Below are positions 1-11,339 of a stretch of DNA of 64,000 bases, one piece after another. The stretch spans positions 18,839,501-18,903,500 of the forward strand of contig NC_090787.1 of the NCBI RefSeq assembly GCF_040054535.1, given 5' to 3'. This DNA comes from Antennarius striatus. Taxonomy: Eukaryota > Chordata > Actinopteri > Lophiiformes > Antennariidae. Below the pieces are notes generated by a model. It saw only the letters and a program-made list of their open reading frames with translations. It had not been told where the DNA came from and ran no database searches. Each line of letters starts with the position of its first letter. The stretch's first letter is position 1. The position numbers and the translations under genes were made by a program.

Positions 1-360
1 AGCACCTCAGCATAATCCTTACCAGAAAGTTTAGCCACTTGCTTAAGGTCCGCTAAATATATCTTAGCTTTTGATCATCATACCTTTGAAGAATAAAGAA
101 TAAAGAAACACTGGTTCCCGGAATTCATTGTAAAAGTATACGGTAGTAGTGGATCTAATAAAGGCAAAGCAGACCCTGACACATACTCTACTACCCACAC
201 TCCATGGAATTCAGACTCTGGAGAGTCAACAAAAACTGCCCTGTTGATTGGTCCATATGTTTTCTAAAAACTGCTCCACTTCCTCTTTATCATCTCTATT
301 AACCCCATCTTTTACCACAGCATTTGGTATTTTAATACAAAACATGTCAAAAACCTCCAT
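1..360 (-). pseudogene. Gag N-terminal remnant (PNMA/Ty3-Gypsy type)
   Basis: Read on the minus strand from an ATG at 360-358, the frame begins MEVFDMF and runs about 33 codons. A one-base frameshift near 255-262 moves the similarity into the next frame, where YGPINRAVFVDSPESEF and then PLLPYTF can be read. This layout (acidic short N-terminus, a YG(P/S)IN motif, a VEY-SGSA stretch, PLLPYT) is what I know from PNMA-like Gag proteins of vertebrate Ty3/Gypsy elements. Further frame breaks follow toward position 1, where the window cuts it. It is non-functional. It could be a decayed retroelement gag or a decayed domesticated PNMA-like gene. Confidence 0.55.
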
Positions 361-461
361 TTTGAAATAAATTGGTAAATCCGAATATTTTTAAAGAGAC
401 ACAATAATATGAAGAACACTGTACCACTACCTCCTGGCTGGCTCGCCTCTTAAGTAGCAAG

Positions 462-1284
462 TGTGGTGGAAAGTTTTTAATACAATAAAATAATACAATA
501 ATATAATAAAATAATATCATTTAATTGAACCAAAAATCTGGATTGTTGTGTGTGTCAAATTATTCAGCGCTCGTGAAGGTGGCCCCAGGATGTCTCGAGG
601 TCATGAAGACGCTGCATGAAGATAATTATCGTTAGACCATATTTGGAAATGCTTGCATGACTGTCGTTATCCTTGGAAGAAGTTAGACACTGACAGAAGC
701 AGCTGGCCAGATCATTTCATATACTATACCTGAAATTAGAATGTATGTTTCTGCACAGGGTCATCCAGAGAATGTCTGCAGCAAATCCTCACAGGGCTCA
801 CGTGACTGATTATATTATGTCATCAAATAGTTTTGTAAATCTGTCGACTTGATATTTTTGGTAACATCTGGAGGTCCTGACGTACCAACTGAAAGCCCGT
901 AAAGAACTGGTTGAAAGCAGATGGGCCGAGGTTAATACCTCCCCCTAGTCACGCCTTTAGAGTATAAAAAGATATGTGATCCATTTCCTAGTTTGTACTT
1001 GAAGTTTTTTCCTGTACCCAGAATATTCTGCAACAACACACCGGAGGACTTTTTCATCATCTCCAGAGCTCTCATCATGCTTAGATAAGTATTTGTTGAA
1101 CTTGTCTGTTTGTTGAACTGGTCTGTTTGTCAATATCATCGATGATATTATTGAACTCATACTCAACCTGTGAATGATATTATTGTACTGCTACTCAACC
1201 TATACATGATTTGAATTGACAAATAATTATCTTGTGTTTAGTACACTGTCTCGTGTCCTTAAGAAAAACGAAACCCTCACCACA
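462..1284. mobile_element. LTR, 823 bp, candidate solo LTR
   Basis: The segment begins TGTGGTG and ends CACCACA, a perfect 7-bp inverted terminal repeat of the TG...CA kind that bounds retroviral-type LTRs. It is flanked by CAAG on both sides (458-461 and 1285-1288), which fits a 4-bp target duplication. A TATA-like stretch lies on the plus strand at 963-969. Two readings are possible: an independent solo LTR, or the 5' LTR of the minus-strand gag remnant that begins 100 bp away. The flanking repeat favours the first; the proximity favours the second. Confidence 0.55.
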
Positions 1285-1441
1285 CAAGTTTCCCAGCTAC
1301 ATTATTTAAAGATATTAGCGTTTGGACTAGTTAATCAGAGACCAGTTTGGCTCATGGAGGTAGTGGTGCAATGAACCACACAAACACAGTATTTTAAGTG
1401 CAAATAGTACGTTGTATTAATTTGTGAAAAAATAAAATTAC

Positions 1442-1474
<33 letters not shown>

Positions 1475-1482
1475 TATACACA
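1442..1482. repeat. (AT)n microsatellite
   Basis: AT dinucleotide run, slightly interrupted by ACAC near the right end. Confidence 0.95.
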
Positions 1483-1647
1483 GTGAACCCTAATATTTAT
1501 AATCTGCAGAAGGAATAAAATAAACTAAAGTAAAGTGCACATTTCAGATGCATCATGATAAAACCATACACAATATTTATCAACACACACTGATTGTCCA
1601 AAATAATCCAGTGACAAGATCCAAACCGTAATTTGTCCGTTGGCAAA

Positions 1648-1650
<3 letters not shown>

Positions 1651-1745
<95 letters not shown>

Positions 1746-1756
1746 TGTGTGTGTGT
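1651..1756. repeat. (GT)n microsatellite
   Basis: About 53 GT units with one interruption near 1738. Open frames across it encode only Cys-Val or Thr-His runs and are artefacts. Confidence 0.97.
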
Positions 1757-2036
1757 CCGGAGGTGACGTGGGAGACCGGCTTCCAGAGCCTCCTACCAGA
1801 CCAGGTGAAGTTCTCTGCAACAGTTGTCTCTGTTCCGAATCAGAATCCTAGCTCATCGTTTAGTCGAGTCCTCACCGGCACTCCGACCAAATCCATAAAA
1901 ATGTTCAATGTGACCGACTTATCGTTGGTTGTAGTTCGTATAACTCATCCACGTATTTTTCTGTTAGCCTGCTGCTAATCAGGTAAATCCAATGTCGGCT
2001 GCTCTCGGCGCTTCCAGATCTCTTCTCTCTCTCTTG

Positions 2037-2078
<42 letters not shown>

Positions 2079-2914
2079 AAAAACGCCGTCCTCCTACTGG
2101 CTTTTTATTGCGGGTGACATCATTAGCCACCCGCAGCCCCACAGGTGAATGCGTGATGTCATACACCATGTGATGAAGTTCCACACTAGTGTGGAACCTA
2201 CCATTCTTTGATATAATAATATCAAAGTAATAATAATATTAAACAAAATATTAATAATAAACAAAGTAACCATTAAATATTACCATAGTAACATTCATCC
2301 CGGTTACAAACAACTGATTCAGACCCAGACTTAATGTTCATGGGAACCCGTCTGTTCTGTTGAACCCATGCTGGATGGGACCACAGATGTCTCTTTTGAA
2401 TGACAACACTCTTGAGTCATGTTTTCTGCCCTTCACAAACCTCATGATGCTGTCCTCCAGTCAAACAACACCATTTCTCCCATTTGACCATGACACATAC
2501 CAGCATTATCTGACACCATGATGCCTTTGGGGATATCACTTCTCTGCCTTTCCAATAAAATCAATAAAAAATGAATAAAATCTTTATTCATATTTTAACA
2601 ATTGACTACATACATGTTTTAACTGGTGTATAAAGGTGGAGGGCACAAAAACATATCCGAGTATTTTGTTGGGTGTGATTGTAAGAATGCAAGTCCTTGG
2701 AACTGAAAAATGCATATCTCTGTCTCTGAAGTTAAGAAAATAATTTTTCAGCAAACAGTCATCTAAATCAGGCACTCAGCACGTAACCAGCACCTTATCA
2801 AATGGAGATCAGGTTTCCAGATGAGGCCCACCATCAGTGATGCTTGTACAAACATCAAATATTGTCAATCAATATGCTCCCCTTGTAGATTTTTTTTATT
2901 ATTTTTACTTGTTT
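1757..2914. other. Gene-free stretch with CA repeat
   Basis: 1757-2040 is comparatively rich in CG dinucleotides and reads like part of an older promoter or repeat, but no frame or splice pattern supports a gene. A (CA)n run occupies 2041-2077. 2200-2290 is AT-rich with ATAATA units. The rest shows nothing I recognise. Confidence 0.5.
2041..2077. repeat. (CA)n microsatellite
   Basis: About 18 uninterrupted CA units. Confidence 0.97.
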
Positions 2915-3340
2915 GGGGCGGCAGTGGCTCAGCGGTAGAGCAGATGTCCTGTAGACAGATCGCCCCAACCATCGGCGGATCGAATCCCGCTCCCGCCAGG
3001 ACATCCTCGGAGGGAGTGTGAGCTGACGGCGGGAGGTGTCAGCTCACCTCCCAGCCACTGCCGAGGTGCCCCTGAGCAAGGCACCGTCCCCCCTACAAGC
3101 TGCTCTATTGGGGCGCGTTCCTGAAGCCGCTGCCCGTCACTCTGCCTCCTTATGTGTTATGTTTGATGTGTGTACTAACGCTAACTGCATGCTTACAGGC
3201 CCCCCTGTGTGCTGTGTTTCACGGGGCCTGTGTATACACTGACTGCCGTTAAAAACTAACACAAAGACCATATAAAAATATACCTGAGTGACTGTGTAAT
3301 TTCCCTCCAGGGATTAATAAAGTGTACTTCTTCTTCTTAT
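2915..3340 (+). mobile_element. tRNA-derived SINE, family 1
   Basis: The head carries a pol III A box (TGGCTCAGCGGTAGAGC, about 2925-2941) and a B box (GGATCGAATCC, about 2977-2987) spaced as in a tRNA. The body contains the motif GAGGTGCCCCTGAGCAAGG, frequent in fish SINEs. The tail (3298-3340) reads AATTTCCCTCCAGGGATTAA, then TAAAG and a CTT-rich run. That tail closely matches the 3' end of the L2-group LINE at 15317-15351, which suggests the SINE borrowed an L2 3' end for retrotransposition. The tRNA part is diverged and not a working tRNA gene. Confidence 0.85.
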
Positions 3341-3346
3341 TTTCTT

Positions 3347-3672
3347 GGGCGGCACGGTGGCGCAGTGGTTAGCGCTGCCGCCTCACAACACGGTGGACCC
3401 GGGTTCGAGTCCCGCTCTGTGCAGAGTTCGCATGCTCTCCCTGTGTCTGCGTGGGTTCTCACCGGGTTCTCCTCCTAAAGCACGCGCTTCAGGCGCCCGT
3501 AGGAGTGATTGTGTGCATGGTTGTGTGTCTTTGTATGTGGCTGTGCGGTGCACTGGCGTCATGCCTGGAGTGTCCTCCACATCATGCCCTATTCCGCCGA
3601 GATAGGCTCTGGCTCCCTGTGACCCGCTGTGGCGAATATAGCGGTGGTAATCTGAAGATGACTGACTGACTT
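3347..3672 (+). mobile_element. tRNA-derived SINE, family 2
   Basis: It starts GGGCGGCACGGTGGCGCAG, has an A box (GTGGCGCAGTGGTTAGCGC) and a B box (GGTTCGAGTCC, 3402-3412), a body with the GCGTGGGTTCTC motif and the segment CCCTATTCCGCCGAGATAGG, and ends in a GACTGACTGACTT tail. It abuts the preceding SINE almost directly, so one probably inserted into the tail of the other. Confidence 0.85.
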
Positions 3673-3759
3673 ATTTTCTTTCATATTCTGTTACAATCCC
3701 CGAATGGAAGTTGCACACTCTAGTAATCCGTTAGTCAATCGCATGCATATATATTAGTG

Positions 3760-3991
3760 TGTATAGGCCCTGAAGACACTCAGACACAAGGGGCATGTAG
3801 GTACACAGTGGGAGGTAGAGTGGCAGGCAGCTACTTCTTGGTGCGCCCTAATGAGCAACATGTAGGGGGGGGGGTTACTCAAGGGTGCCTCGGCAGTGCT
3901 CGGGAGGCGGAAGCGGGAATCAAACTGCCAGCTACGTGATCATACTATAGGATAACCCACTTTACCAGTGAGCCGAGCCACTGCTGCCCCA
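3760..3991 (-). mobile_element. tRNA-derived SINE, family 1, reverse copy
   Basis: On the minus strand it reads GGGGCAGCAGTGGCTCGG, then a decayed A box, a B-box-like GTTTGATTCCCGC (near 3913-3926), and GAGCACTGCCGAGGCACCC. It is the same family as 2915-3340 and 50465-50850. A run of nine G (plus strand, near 3867) interrupts the body. The 3' tail is lost. Confidence 0.8.
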
Positions 3992-4647
3992 TTGTATTGA
4001 GATCAGGCCATTTGGATGCATCTGGAGTGAGGATCAGGTTGAACTGTGACCCCAAGCTTCCCTGATGTGAGTCCAACCTGTGTTTCATGTCATTACCTTT
4101 CTGTATTGTACCAGCCTTGAACAAGAGATTTGATCTCCAGGGACTTTCTTGTAAAATAAGTCTAAAAATAAAAATAAATACATGTTGCTGAACTCATAAT
4201 TTCCTGTCCCTCTTTCACTTTAAAATCTTTTTAGGCATGGTATCTCCCTGGAAGGTTTGTCTCCTGTTTCCAGATGGGTGTTGCATCACTTGGGAATCTT
4301 TTTTCTCTTTTTCCTTGGCATGGATGACGACCAACCACATGTTGTGTTACTTTTATTTGTTTTTAGAGTGTCGGTACAGCAGCTGACAGAGTTACCGTCA
4401 GTTTTTCCTCACTGAAGATGATGGCTGGTGGATGAAGGGCTAGTTCTGTGCTAAAACACAGCCAGGACAGTGATACAACAGCAGCATCTGCCTGCACTTT
4501 GTTCTGTATGCTGTGTGTCTACATCAGGAAGTACCTCGGCCTCAGATCCTGTAGCTGCTTTTCTGTTTCCATGCCAACCTCAAGGGTTTTTCATGCCAGC
4601 GCATGCTCAGTTTGGCTTTCTTCCCTATAACAATAGCCAATGAAAGA
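3992..4647. other. Unassigned stretch
   Basis: No coding frame, splice pattern or repeat family was recognised between the reverse SINE and the CT-rich run. Confidence 0.5.
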
Positions 4648-4648
4648 G

Positions 4649-4680
<32 letters not shown>

Positions 4681-4738
4681 TGCTCACTCCCTCTCTGTCT
4701 CTCTCTCACACACACATACAAAAACACACATACACACG
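4648..4738. repeat. (CT)n/(CA)n compound microsatellite
   Basis: CT dinucleotides (4648-4707) grade into CA-rich sequence. It lies immediately upstream of a possible first exon. Confidence 0.9.
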
Positions 4739-4740
4739 CT

Positions 4741-4842
4741 ACTCCGGCTCGCAGAAGGAGAGGGACACAGAGGAGAGACTGCCTACTACGACGCGGAGCA
4801 TAAAACATCCAACCAACCATCAGACACAATACCATTACAAAG
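4741..4842 (+). other. Candidate 5' non-coding exon
   Basis: A moderately GC-rich stretch ends in ACAAAG followed by GTGAGAAC at 4843, a good splice-donor match (AG|GTGAG). It contains no useful open frame, so it would be 5' UTR. The first coding exon at 36023 needs an upstream partner, because it starts at a splice acceptor with an in-frame stop before its ATG. This exon would fit but is 31 kb away. Support is the donor only; the transcription start is unknown. Confidence 0.2.
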
Positions 4843-4844
4843 GT

Positions 4845-6274
4845 GAGAACACCAACCTGCTGATGCAAGTGTGCGTGTGTATGTGGCTTTTATTGTCCAG
4901 TGGAAACGAGTTGTAGCATCAGCATGTTTGTCTGTCTTGAGGAGAGAGCTAGAATGGATGGTCACTGGTGGAGGAACAAGAGCCAAAGAGGAAGCATGTG
5001 CTCAGCGTTGTGAGTGACAGGACATTAATTTTATTTGTATATCTATTTGTGTCATTTATTTAAAATTTAAAATTTTTGTATAAGGATCTCATTATTTTCA
5101 AACTGCTGCTGATCCAGCCACTCTGTGGTGTCGTTAACCATTGCTTAATAATATATGTAGGGTTGTGCAGAGGCCAGCTGGAGAATGGCAGCAGGTGTAA
5201 TGTGAACTCTCTGAATACTTCAGCTCCATCTTTCTTGTCTCTCACACCCATTTTGCCAAATCAAGCATTCTAAAACTGCTTTGTTTGCTTGACCCACACA
5301 TGGCCAAGATTAAAATGCCTCTGAGAAGAAAAAGGCGTGTGAGTGGCTTCTCCTGTACGACTGGCTGACCGTAGAACAGCATCTCTATGCTGCCTTCAGT
5401 CTTCCTGTGGTGTTGTGAGAGCTCAGTCCCATCAGGGGCCACATCTTAAGTCTAATCCAGTGCTCTCCCTCCATTTCAATGCTCCGTCACACATTCTCAA
5501 AGCACGCCTTCAACAAAATTAATACTCGTGGCTGGTAAATGTGTGCTTTATTGATGTGTGTTCATCTGCTTCTGACCACATCTTTTTTGTGTGTCTGTGT
5601 TTGTGTGTGAGTCACTGGCTTTTCAGCAGAGTTAATATCAACCGGGCCTTGTTTGTGAACCATAGGTGCAGCTAGGGGGGCTGAAATCATCATATACTAA
5701 TTATTCAGGATGAAATTGACACCACTTTACTTTAAATGGCACCATGTGTGAACTTGGTGGAAATGTTTGATTTGCAAGGTACTTTAAAGTGTTATAATGG
5801 CTTTGTCTTTTTGTGTAATTTTTACACCAACACCATTTGTAGATAGCTCACAGGAGATGCAATTACAGCATGATACAAATTAAATTAGATTAGTGCAATG
5901 CAATCTGTCAAATGCTGCAATGAAACCAGTGGTTATCTCTAATATTATATCCCTTTGAGTCAATCAAGTCTTATGTCACTGTAGAGCTGTAAAAGATTCC
6001 CTATGAATCCAGATTTTTTTCCTATTGTTAATCAGAATAAAATCACAGCTCCTTTTCCCTTGTTACTAGGTAGAGATCCTGGTAATCAGTGCGGTGTTTG
6101 TTTCCATCGCATCTTAAAGCTTTACTACAACACAAATAAAACCAAGTGATCTTCTCAGAAAAGACATCAGGTGTTACTAGCAAAGACACCCAAGGACACC
6201 TTCAAAAAAGGAGACAGATTTTTACAAATTTTTGAGGAAACTGACAATGAGGTGGATTAGATTTGTTAATGCCA
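4845..6274. other. Unassigned stretch
   Basis: Ordinary AT-rich non-coding sequence with short GT-rich patches (near 5590). Nothing else was recognised. Confidence 0.5.
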
Positions 6275-6500
6275 TCAACCACAAAGCTGACAGCAATTAA
6301 ACATATGAAAGAATCTTTGTGTTGTATATATGGAAGTCCTGAGTATTGTGCATCCCGCTACTTCTTGAAGCACAAAACAGTAATGGGCTGATGGAAAATG
6401 ATCTTCCCAAGCCCCCCCCAAAAAACAGTCCCAGACCACCACATTTCCTCCTCCATGTTTGACGGTTGATGTCACACTGAAAAACTATCCTTTCACCCAC
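6275..6500 (-). pseudogene. Possible Tc1/mariner transposase scrap
   Basis: The minus-strand frame contains STVKHGGGNVVVWDCF, resembling the VKHGGGSVMVWGCF block around the second catalytic Asp of Tc1-type transposases. Nothing else of the domain could be followed on either side. Treat it as a short decayed fragment at best. Confidence 0.3.
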
Positions 6501-6520
6501 TTAATGAACCAAAGAGTTCA

Positions 6521-7848
6521 TTAGACCACAACACCTTCTTCCTTACTGTCCAACCTAGCATACAAGTCACCATAAGCTTCTTGTTTGGCCTTTGCTACCT
6601 CTACCTTCACCTTACGCTGCATCTCCCTGTACTCCTGTCTACTCTCCTCAGTCCTCTTAGTGTCCCACTTCCTCTTAGCTAACCTCTTTCTCTGTATACA
6701 CTTCTGTACCTCCTCATTCCACCACCAAGTCTCCTTATCTACTTTCCTTCCAGATGACACACCAAGTACTCTCCTACCTGTCTCCCTGATCACATTAGCT
6801 GTAGTTTTCCAGTCATCTGGAAGCACCTTCTGACCACCCAGAGCCTGTCTTAACTCCTTCCTAAAAGTCATGCAACACTCTTCCTTTTTCAGCTTCCACC
6901 ATTTCGTCTTCTGCTCTGCCTTTGCCCTCTTCATCTTCCCCACCACCAGAGTCATCCTGCACACCACCATCCTATGCTGTTTGGCTACACTCTCACCTAC
7001 CACTACTTTGCAGTCACTGATCTCCTTCAGGTTACAACGTCTACACAAGATGTAGTCTACCTGTGTGCTCCTACCACCACTCTTACAGGTCACCCTATGT
7101 TCCTGCCTCTTCTGGAAGAAAGTATTCACTACAGTCATTTCCATCCTTTTTGCAAAGTCAACTACCATCTGTCCTTCTGCGTTCCTCTCCTGGATACCAA
7201 ACCTCCCCATCACCTCCTCATCACCTGTTTCCTGCACCAACATGTCCTTTCAAGTCTGCACCAATGACAACTCTCACTTCTAGGCATGCTCTGCATCACT
7301 TCATCAAAGTCCAACCAGAATTTCTCCTTCTCCTCCAGCTCACATCCTACCTGTGGAGCATACCGACTAACAACATTGAACATCACACCTTCGATTTCTA
7401 GCTTCAGACTCATCACTCTATCTGACACTCTTTTTACCTCCAGGACATTCCTAACAAACTCCTCCTTCAAGATAACTCCTACTCCATTTCTCTTCCCATC
7501 TACACCATGATAGAACAACTTGAACCCTGCTCCTAAACTTCTAGCCTTGCTACCTTTCCACCTGGTCTCCTGGACCCACAGTATGTCTACCTTCCTCCTC
7601 TGCATCATGTCAACCAACTCTCTACCTTTTCCTGTCATAGTTCCAACATTTAACGTCCCTACTCTTAGTCCTATACTCTTGGGGCTCCTCTTCTCTTTCT
7701 TTGTGCAAACACACTTTCCTCCTCTCCTTCTTCGACCAACAGTAATCCAATTTCTACCGGTGCCCCGTAGGTCAACAGCACCGATGGCTGTCGTTGTTAA
7801 CCCGGGCCTCAACTGATCCGGTATGGAAGTCATAGGTTTGATTCGCAT
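6521..7848 (-). pseudogene. RTE LINE endonuclease, frameshifted
   Basis: Two overlapping frames make up an APE-type endonuclease and linker. The first (7848-7210) has LRVGTLNVGTMTGKG, WVQETRWKGSKAR (catalytic Glu) and the YAPQVG block. The second (7243-6521) starts inside the GDEEVMGRFG region and has STQVDYILCRR, then a basic linker (KWWKLKKEE, WWWNEEVQKC) that in intact elements leads to the reverse transcriptase. A frameshift near 7230 separates them. In the family this enzyme nicks the target DNA for target-primed reverse transcription. It is dead here. Confidence 0.8.
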
Positions 7849-7965
7849 CTTTGATGTGGCAAAAGTTTTACGCTGGATGCCCTTCCTGACGCAACCTTAT
7901 GTATTTATCCGGGTTTGGGACCGGCACAATAAGACACTGGCTTGTGCCCTCTTGCGGCTACATTA
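6521..7965 (-). mobile_element. RTE-type LINE, 5' portion (copy 1)
   Basis: The minus strand carries the 5' leader (7965-7850) and the endonuclease half of an RTE-clade non-LTR retrotransposon, then stops before the reverse transcriptase. The leader starts at the same place as in the copy at 25189, so the 5' end appears real. The retained 5' end with a lost 3' end is the reverse of normal LINE truncation and implies a later deletion. Confidence 0.8.
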
Positions 7966-9210
7966 CTTTACTACCTGAACAGTGATTTCTACATTTTATT
8001 AGAAGAAGTTGGAAAGATCCAGGAACCAAAACCAGCAGGACATCCATTACGGTGCCAACACCATCTTGACCTCCGTTGAGTCTGTAATCTGGTGAAGAGA
8101 CTTTTCAAAATCATCCATACAGAATGAGATCACGGTAGGGATTCAGCTCGTCTTCATCAGAGGAGCATTAATAAACTCAACAGAGTCTGCAGCAGAAACA
8201 TAACTGGACGGTCTGATGATTTTTCCTTGTTTGACCATAGATTGGTAGTTGCACACATCATGACACACAAGTAATGAATTTCATTGTAATAAGATAAAGA
8301 CATTGTAATCAATAAGATAATTTAATCTTCAATAGTAGTTTCACACTGCAATCACAGAACATTTTCAGAATTTACCATGGATTTCCACCTCTCTAACTTT
8401 TTCACCGAACCCTCCTTTTTTCAAACCTTACTTTTTATTTGGTTGTGTCAGTCAACCTCCTTTGTTTTTTTTTTTAGGTTGTGTCATACAGCAATAATAA
8501 AAATACCCTCCTGTATTTCTGCACCTAAATTCAACTGACCTCCAGTCACATGGTGTCTGCAGAGAATTTATTTGCTTCCTTATAGCTGTGAATCCATTTC
8601 TTCTGTATTCACAAAGACTGACCGCCCCTTCAGTGATTTTTTTCAAGTACAAAAAGCAATCAGGCCTGTTTTGTTGAGACAGTTTTGCCTGTCTGGTGAC
8701 TAGGATTTTTTGGAATTGCTAGTTTACAAATAAACTGAAAGTTATTTGGAGGTTCTTATTTTGAAAAGAGGCTGGTAGTAATGCAATAATTAATCATTTG
8801 TTTCTTTATTCACTAAAGCAAGCAGCTGCCTGTGGGCAAATAATACACAACACGTATAAGTAACATATTGGCTCAGAAAGACAGAAGAGCTACGATACGA
8901 TAGTTCAGCGATCCCTTACTTGTTTTTCTTTGTTACCACTTCTCTTCCTTCATCCCTCCACCTCTCTGGCCTCCCTGTCTCATTTCATTCCTGTTGATGA
9001 GAGGGACTCACGCAGCTGTGTGCTGCTCAGCACATCCTTCATTATTAGCCTGTTTTTGGTTGTTAATGCTGTTCTGGAGATGAAGTGATGCCTCTATGTC
9101 TTTCTCCACTTGTCTGTCTCTCCATCACTCCCCCTCTTCTCTCATATCTTCATTCTTTCCTCCTGCATTCCCTTTCATCGGCTTCAGTCAGCTTCAGGCC
9201 TGAATTCATT
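7966..9210. other. Unassigned stretch
   Basis: No convincing gene or repeat. The pyrimidine-rich run before 9210 leads into the GT microsatellite. Confidence 0.5.
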
Positions 9211-9263
9211 TGTGTGTGTTCGTGCGTGCTTGTGTGCGTGCGTGCGTGTGTGCGCGCGTGCGT

Positions 9264-9348
<85 letters not shown>

Positions 9349-9353
9349 CATGT
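9211..9353. repeat. (GT)n microsatellite, interrupted
   Basis: GT/GC dinucleotides with interruptions at 9240-9270 and near 9303. Confidence 0.95.
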
Positions 9354-9423
9354 GTTTCAGTTTCAGCTTTCTAATGTGTTTCAGCTGCTACTTTTTTGTA
9401 GCTGACTTTAAATACTTGCAAAA

Positions 9424-9505
9424 ATCAATCAACTTCAATCAACTTTCATTTGAAAATCGCTTAATCAAGTCAACAGACATTTCAAAGTACTTTGATAATT
9501 ATCTT
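9424..9505. repeat. Interspersed repeat family A, short decayed copy
   Basis: It begins AATCAATCAA and continues with CGCTTAATCA and CAGACATTTCAAAG, matching the start of the longer copies at 19043 and 62812 in the same orientation. Confidence 0.65.
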
Positions 9506-10535
9506 ACATTTGAAATAAGGTGATGGTACTCTCAACCACACCCTGATACTTCTGTTGGTCAACAGGAATCAAAGATCATACAACACACAGGAAATTAAAA
9601 GGGAGAAATAAATTATGCAGTAAAGCTGAAGAACACTTAACACAAGATACGAGTCGAGCATAATATGAGACCTTCCTTGTATCACTTCAAAGCTTTAGGC
9701 TTTCTGGAGCACTTTATCTGCATTACAAGGCCCCCTATCAATGTAGTAGTTCTGCCGTCATTTACATGAACTGGCTCCTTTGAACTTCCACGGCCAAAGA
9801 GAACATTCTCTTTGATCGCTCACAAAACAAACTCAACAGTTGTAGTTATCTGCAGTTTTTTTTACCTTACAGGGTATGAAATACCGAGGAAAGGGATGCA
9901 AAAACAATTTCCGGAACCTTTTGGGCAAGTGATACTTACCTCAGCCAATCACAATTGAGTTGTGATGTCACAGTTTGCACAGTGCCCCCAATTATAGTTG
10001 GTGCACCGACTGCTTAAACACAGGTATACCTCACCGTTACCTTCTTAAAGATACCTGCTGCAAATAGCTTCATGCTAGCACTGTGCACAAGGATCATTTG
10101 GTAAGAAATAAAATTCTTTATTTGTGCTAACTCATGATGTTCATTTATTTTCGGAAAAAGTAAAAGTTAAGAACGTCTCTGATCTGAAAATTGTACTTTC
10201 CTGTCTTGAATATGCAAGATATGGAGATTGGTTATTTGTAGTTAAAGAAGGAAGAAAGTTGTACATAATTTACCCCCTGTGCCTTTTTGCATGCTTTCTT
10301 GCGTTGTTTTTTGGAAATATGACCAAGTTTAAAAGAAAATTCATTTTCAACCTCATTTTTATAGTTTTGCATCACAAATCAGCTGTAATTGGCTAAGGTA
10401 CATGTTATTTGCCCAAAAGGTTTACTTTCATTTTTTATTTTAATTTTTTGTTGTTGTAAACCAATATGTAATCAAGAATGACATCACCCCAAATGACATA
10501 AGTCAAGGTAAACCTGTTTTTAAGTAGCACAGGTG
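9506..10535. other. Unassigned stretch
   Basis: An open frame of 90 codons at 10124-10396 has a hydrophobic middle but no recognisable family and lies in AT-rich sequence. I do not call it a gene. Confidence 0.45.
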
Positions 10536-10990
10536 TGTAGTATGTTGTTGTGCTGTATGATGAAAAGGGAAGGCCTGTATTTTTAAGTATTATGTGGGGG
10601 AAGTTCATGCTTTTGTTTTGTAGAGCAGAAAGCAGCACTTCTGCTGAGGTTCCAGAGGGGTGCAGGTGTGCTACAATGGTTGAGCTGTGCATTAATGGGA
10701 CTTGGCATACCCAAAAAATTGATTGTCTTAGTGTGCCTAGAGGAATGGTCTCCTGCTCATCATATTGATAGTTTATAGACTTCAACCAACTCCAGGGCAG
10801 AAAATTCATTTATTCAGTCAGTGCATGGAAATTATTAACTTGGTCAGGTTACACTAGAGTAACTGCTACTGATGAACCACATGGGAAACCTGGAGTTCTG
10901 CGTGTCAAGAATAAAAGTCTCTACCAAAAGTAGAAGGCATCCTGATTTTCAAACCAACAGAATATACAACACAGAATAAGAACCACTACA
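10536..10990 (+). mobile_element. Candidate 5' LTR of a Gypsy element
   Basis: The segment is bounded by TGTAGT and ACTACA, a 6-bp inverted repeat of the TG...CA type. It contains an AATAAA signal at about 10909, and five bases after its end stands TGGTGCCGTGATCC, in the place of a primer binding site. Gag and protease remnants on the same strand follow. No second copy of the LTR was found in the window. Confidence 0.5.
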
Positions 10991-11339
10991 AAAATTGGTG
11001 CCGTGATCCTTCGACTAATCAGCCAGAGCTGACCACCTTTGTTGCTGCAGTGTGAGACATGATGTGCAAATTGTGCAGCGATTGTTTGCAGGAACCAGAG
11101 ACTGCGACTGCTGCGCTTGTTGATGGGAAGATACCGACCCTGTGTGCTGGTGTCATCGTTCCTGCTTGGGCTACATGAGGAGTCATATTACGGGCGTTTT
11201 CAACGGATTTTATCCTGTTGCTTTCGGCTTTTGATGATTGTTGTGTATTGTTGTGATATTTGGGTGCTACAGTAATATGGAGTCATTTAATGTCCAAAAA
11301 GTGGGAAATGTTAATCCGTTTATGAGTGGAGGTGTCCAC

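Noticed and set aside
1497..1978. Open frames of up to 112 codons coding Cys-Val or Thr-His runs
   Set aside because: They exist only because GT/CA dinucleotide repeats have no stop codons; the same applies to frames at 9085-9523, 35317-35632 and 61403-61657.
2925..2987. tRNA gene call from A and B boxes
   Set aside because: The boxes belong to SINE heads with mismatched stems and long non-tRNA bodies; no cloverleaf can be drawn. The same holds at 3347, 38085 and 50465.
4542..4868. 108-codon minus frame with Arg/Glu-rich tract
   Set aside because: Produced by the CT/GA microsatellite at 4648-4738.
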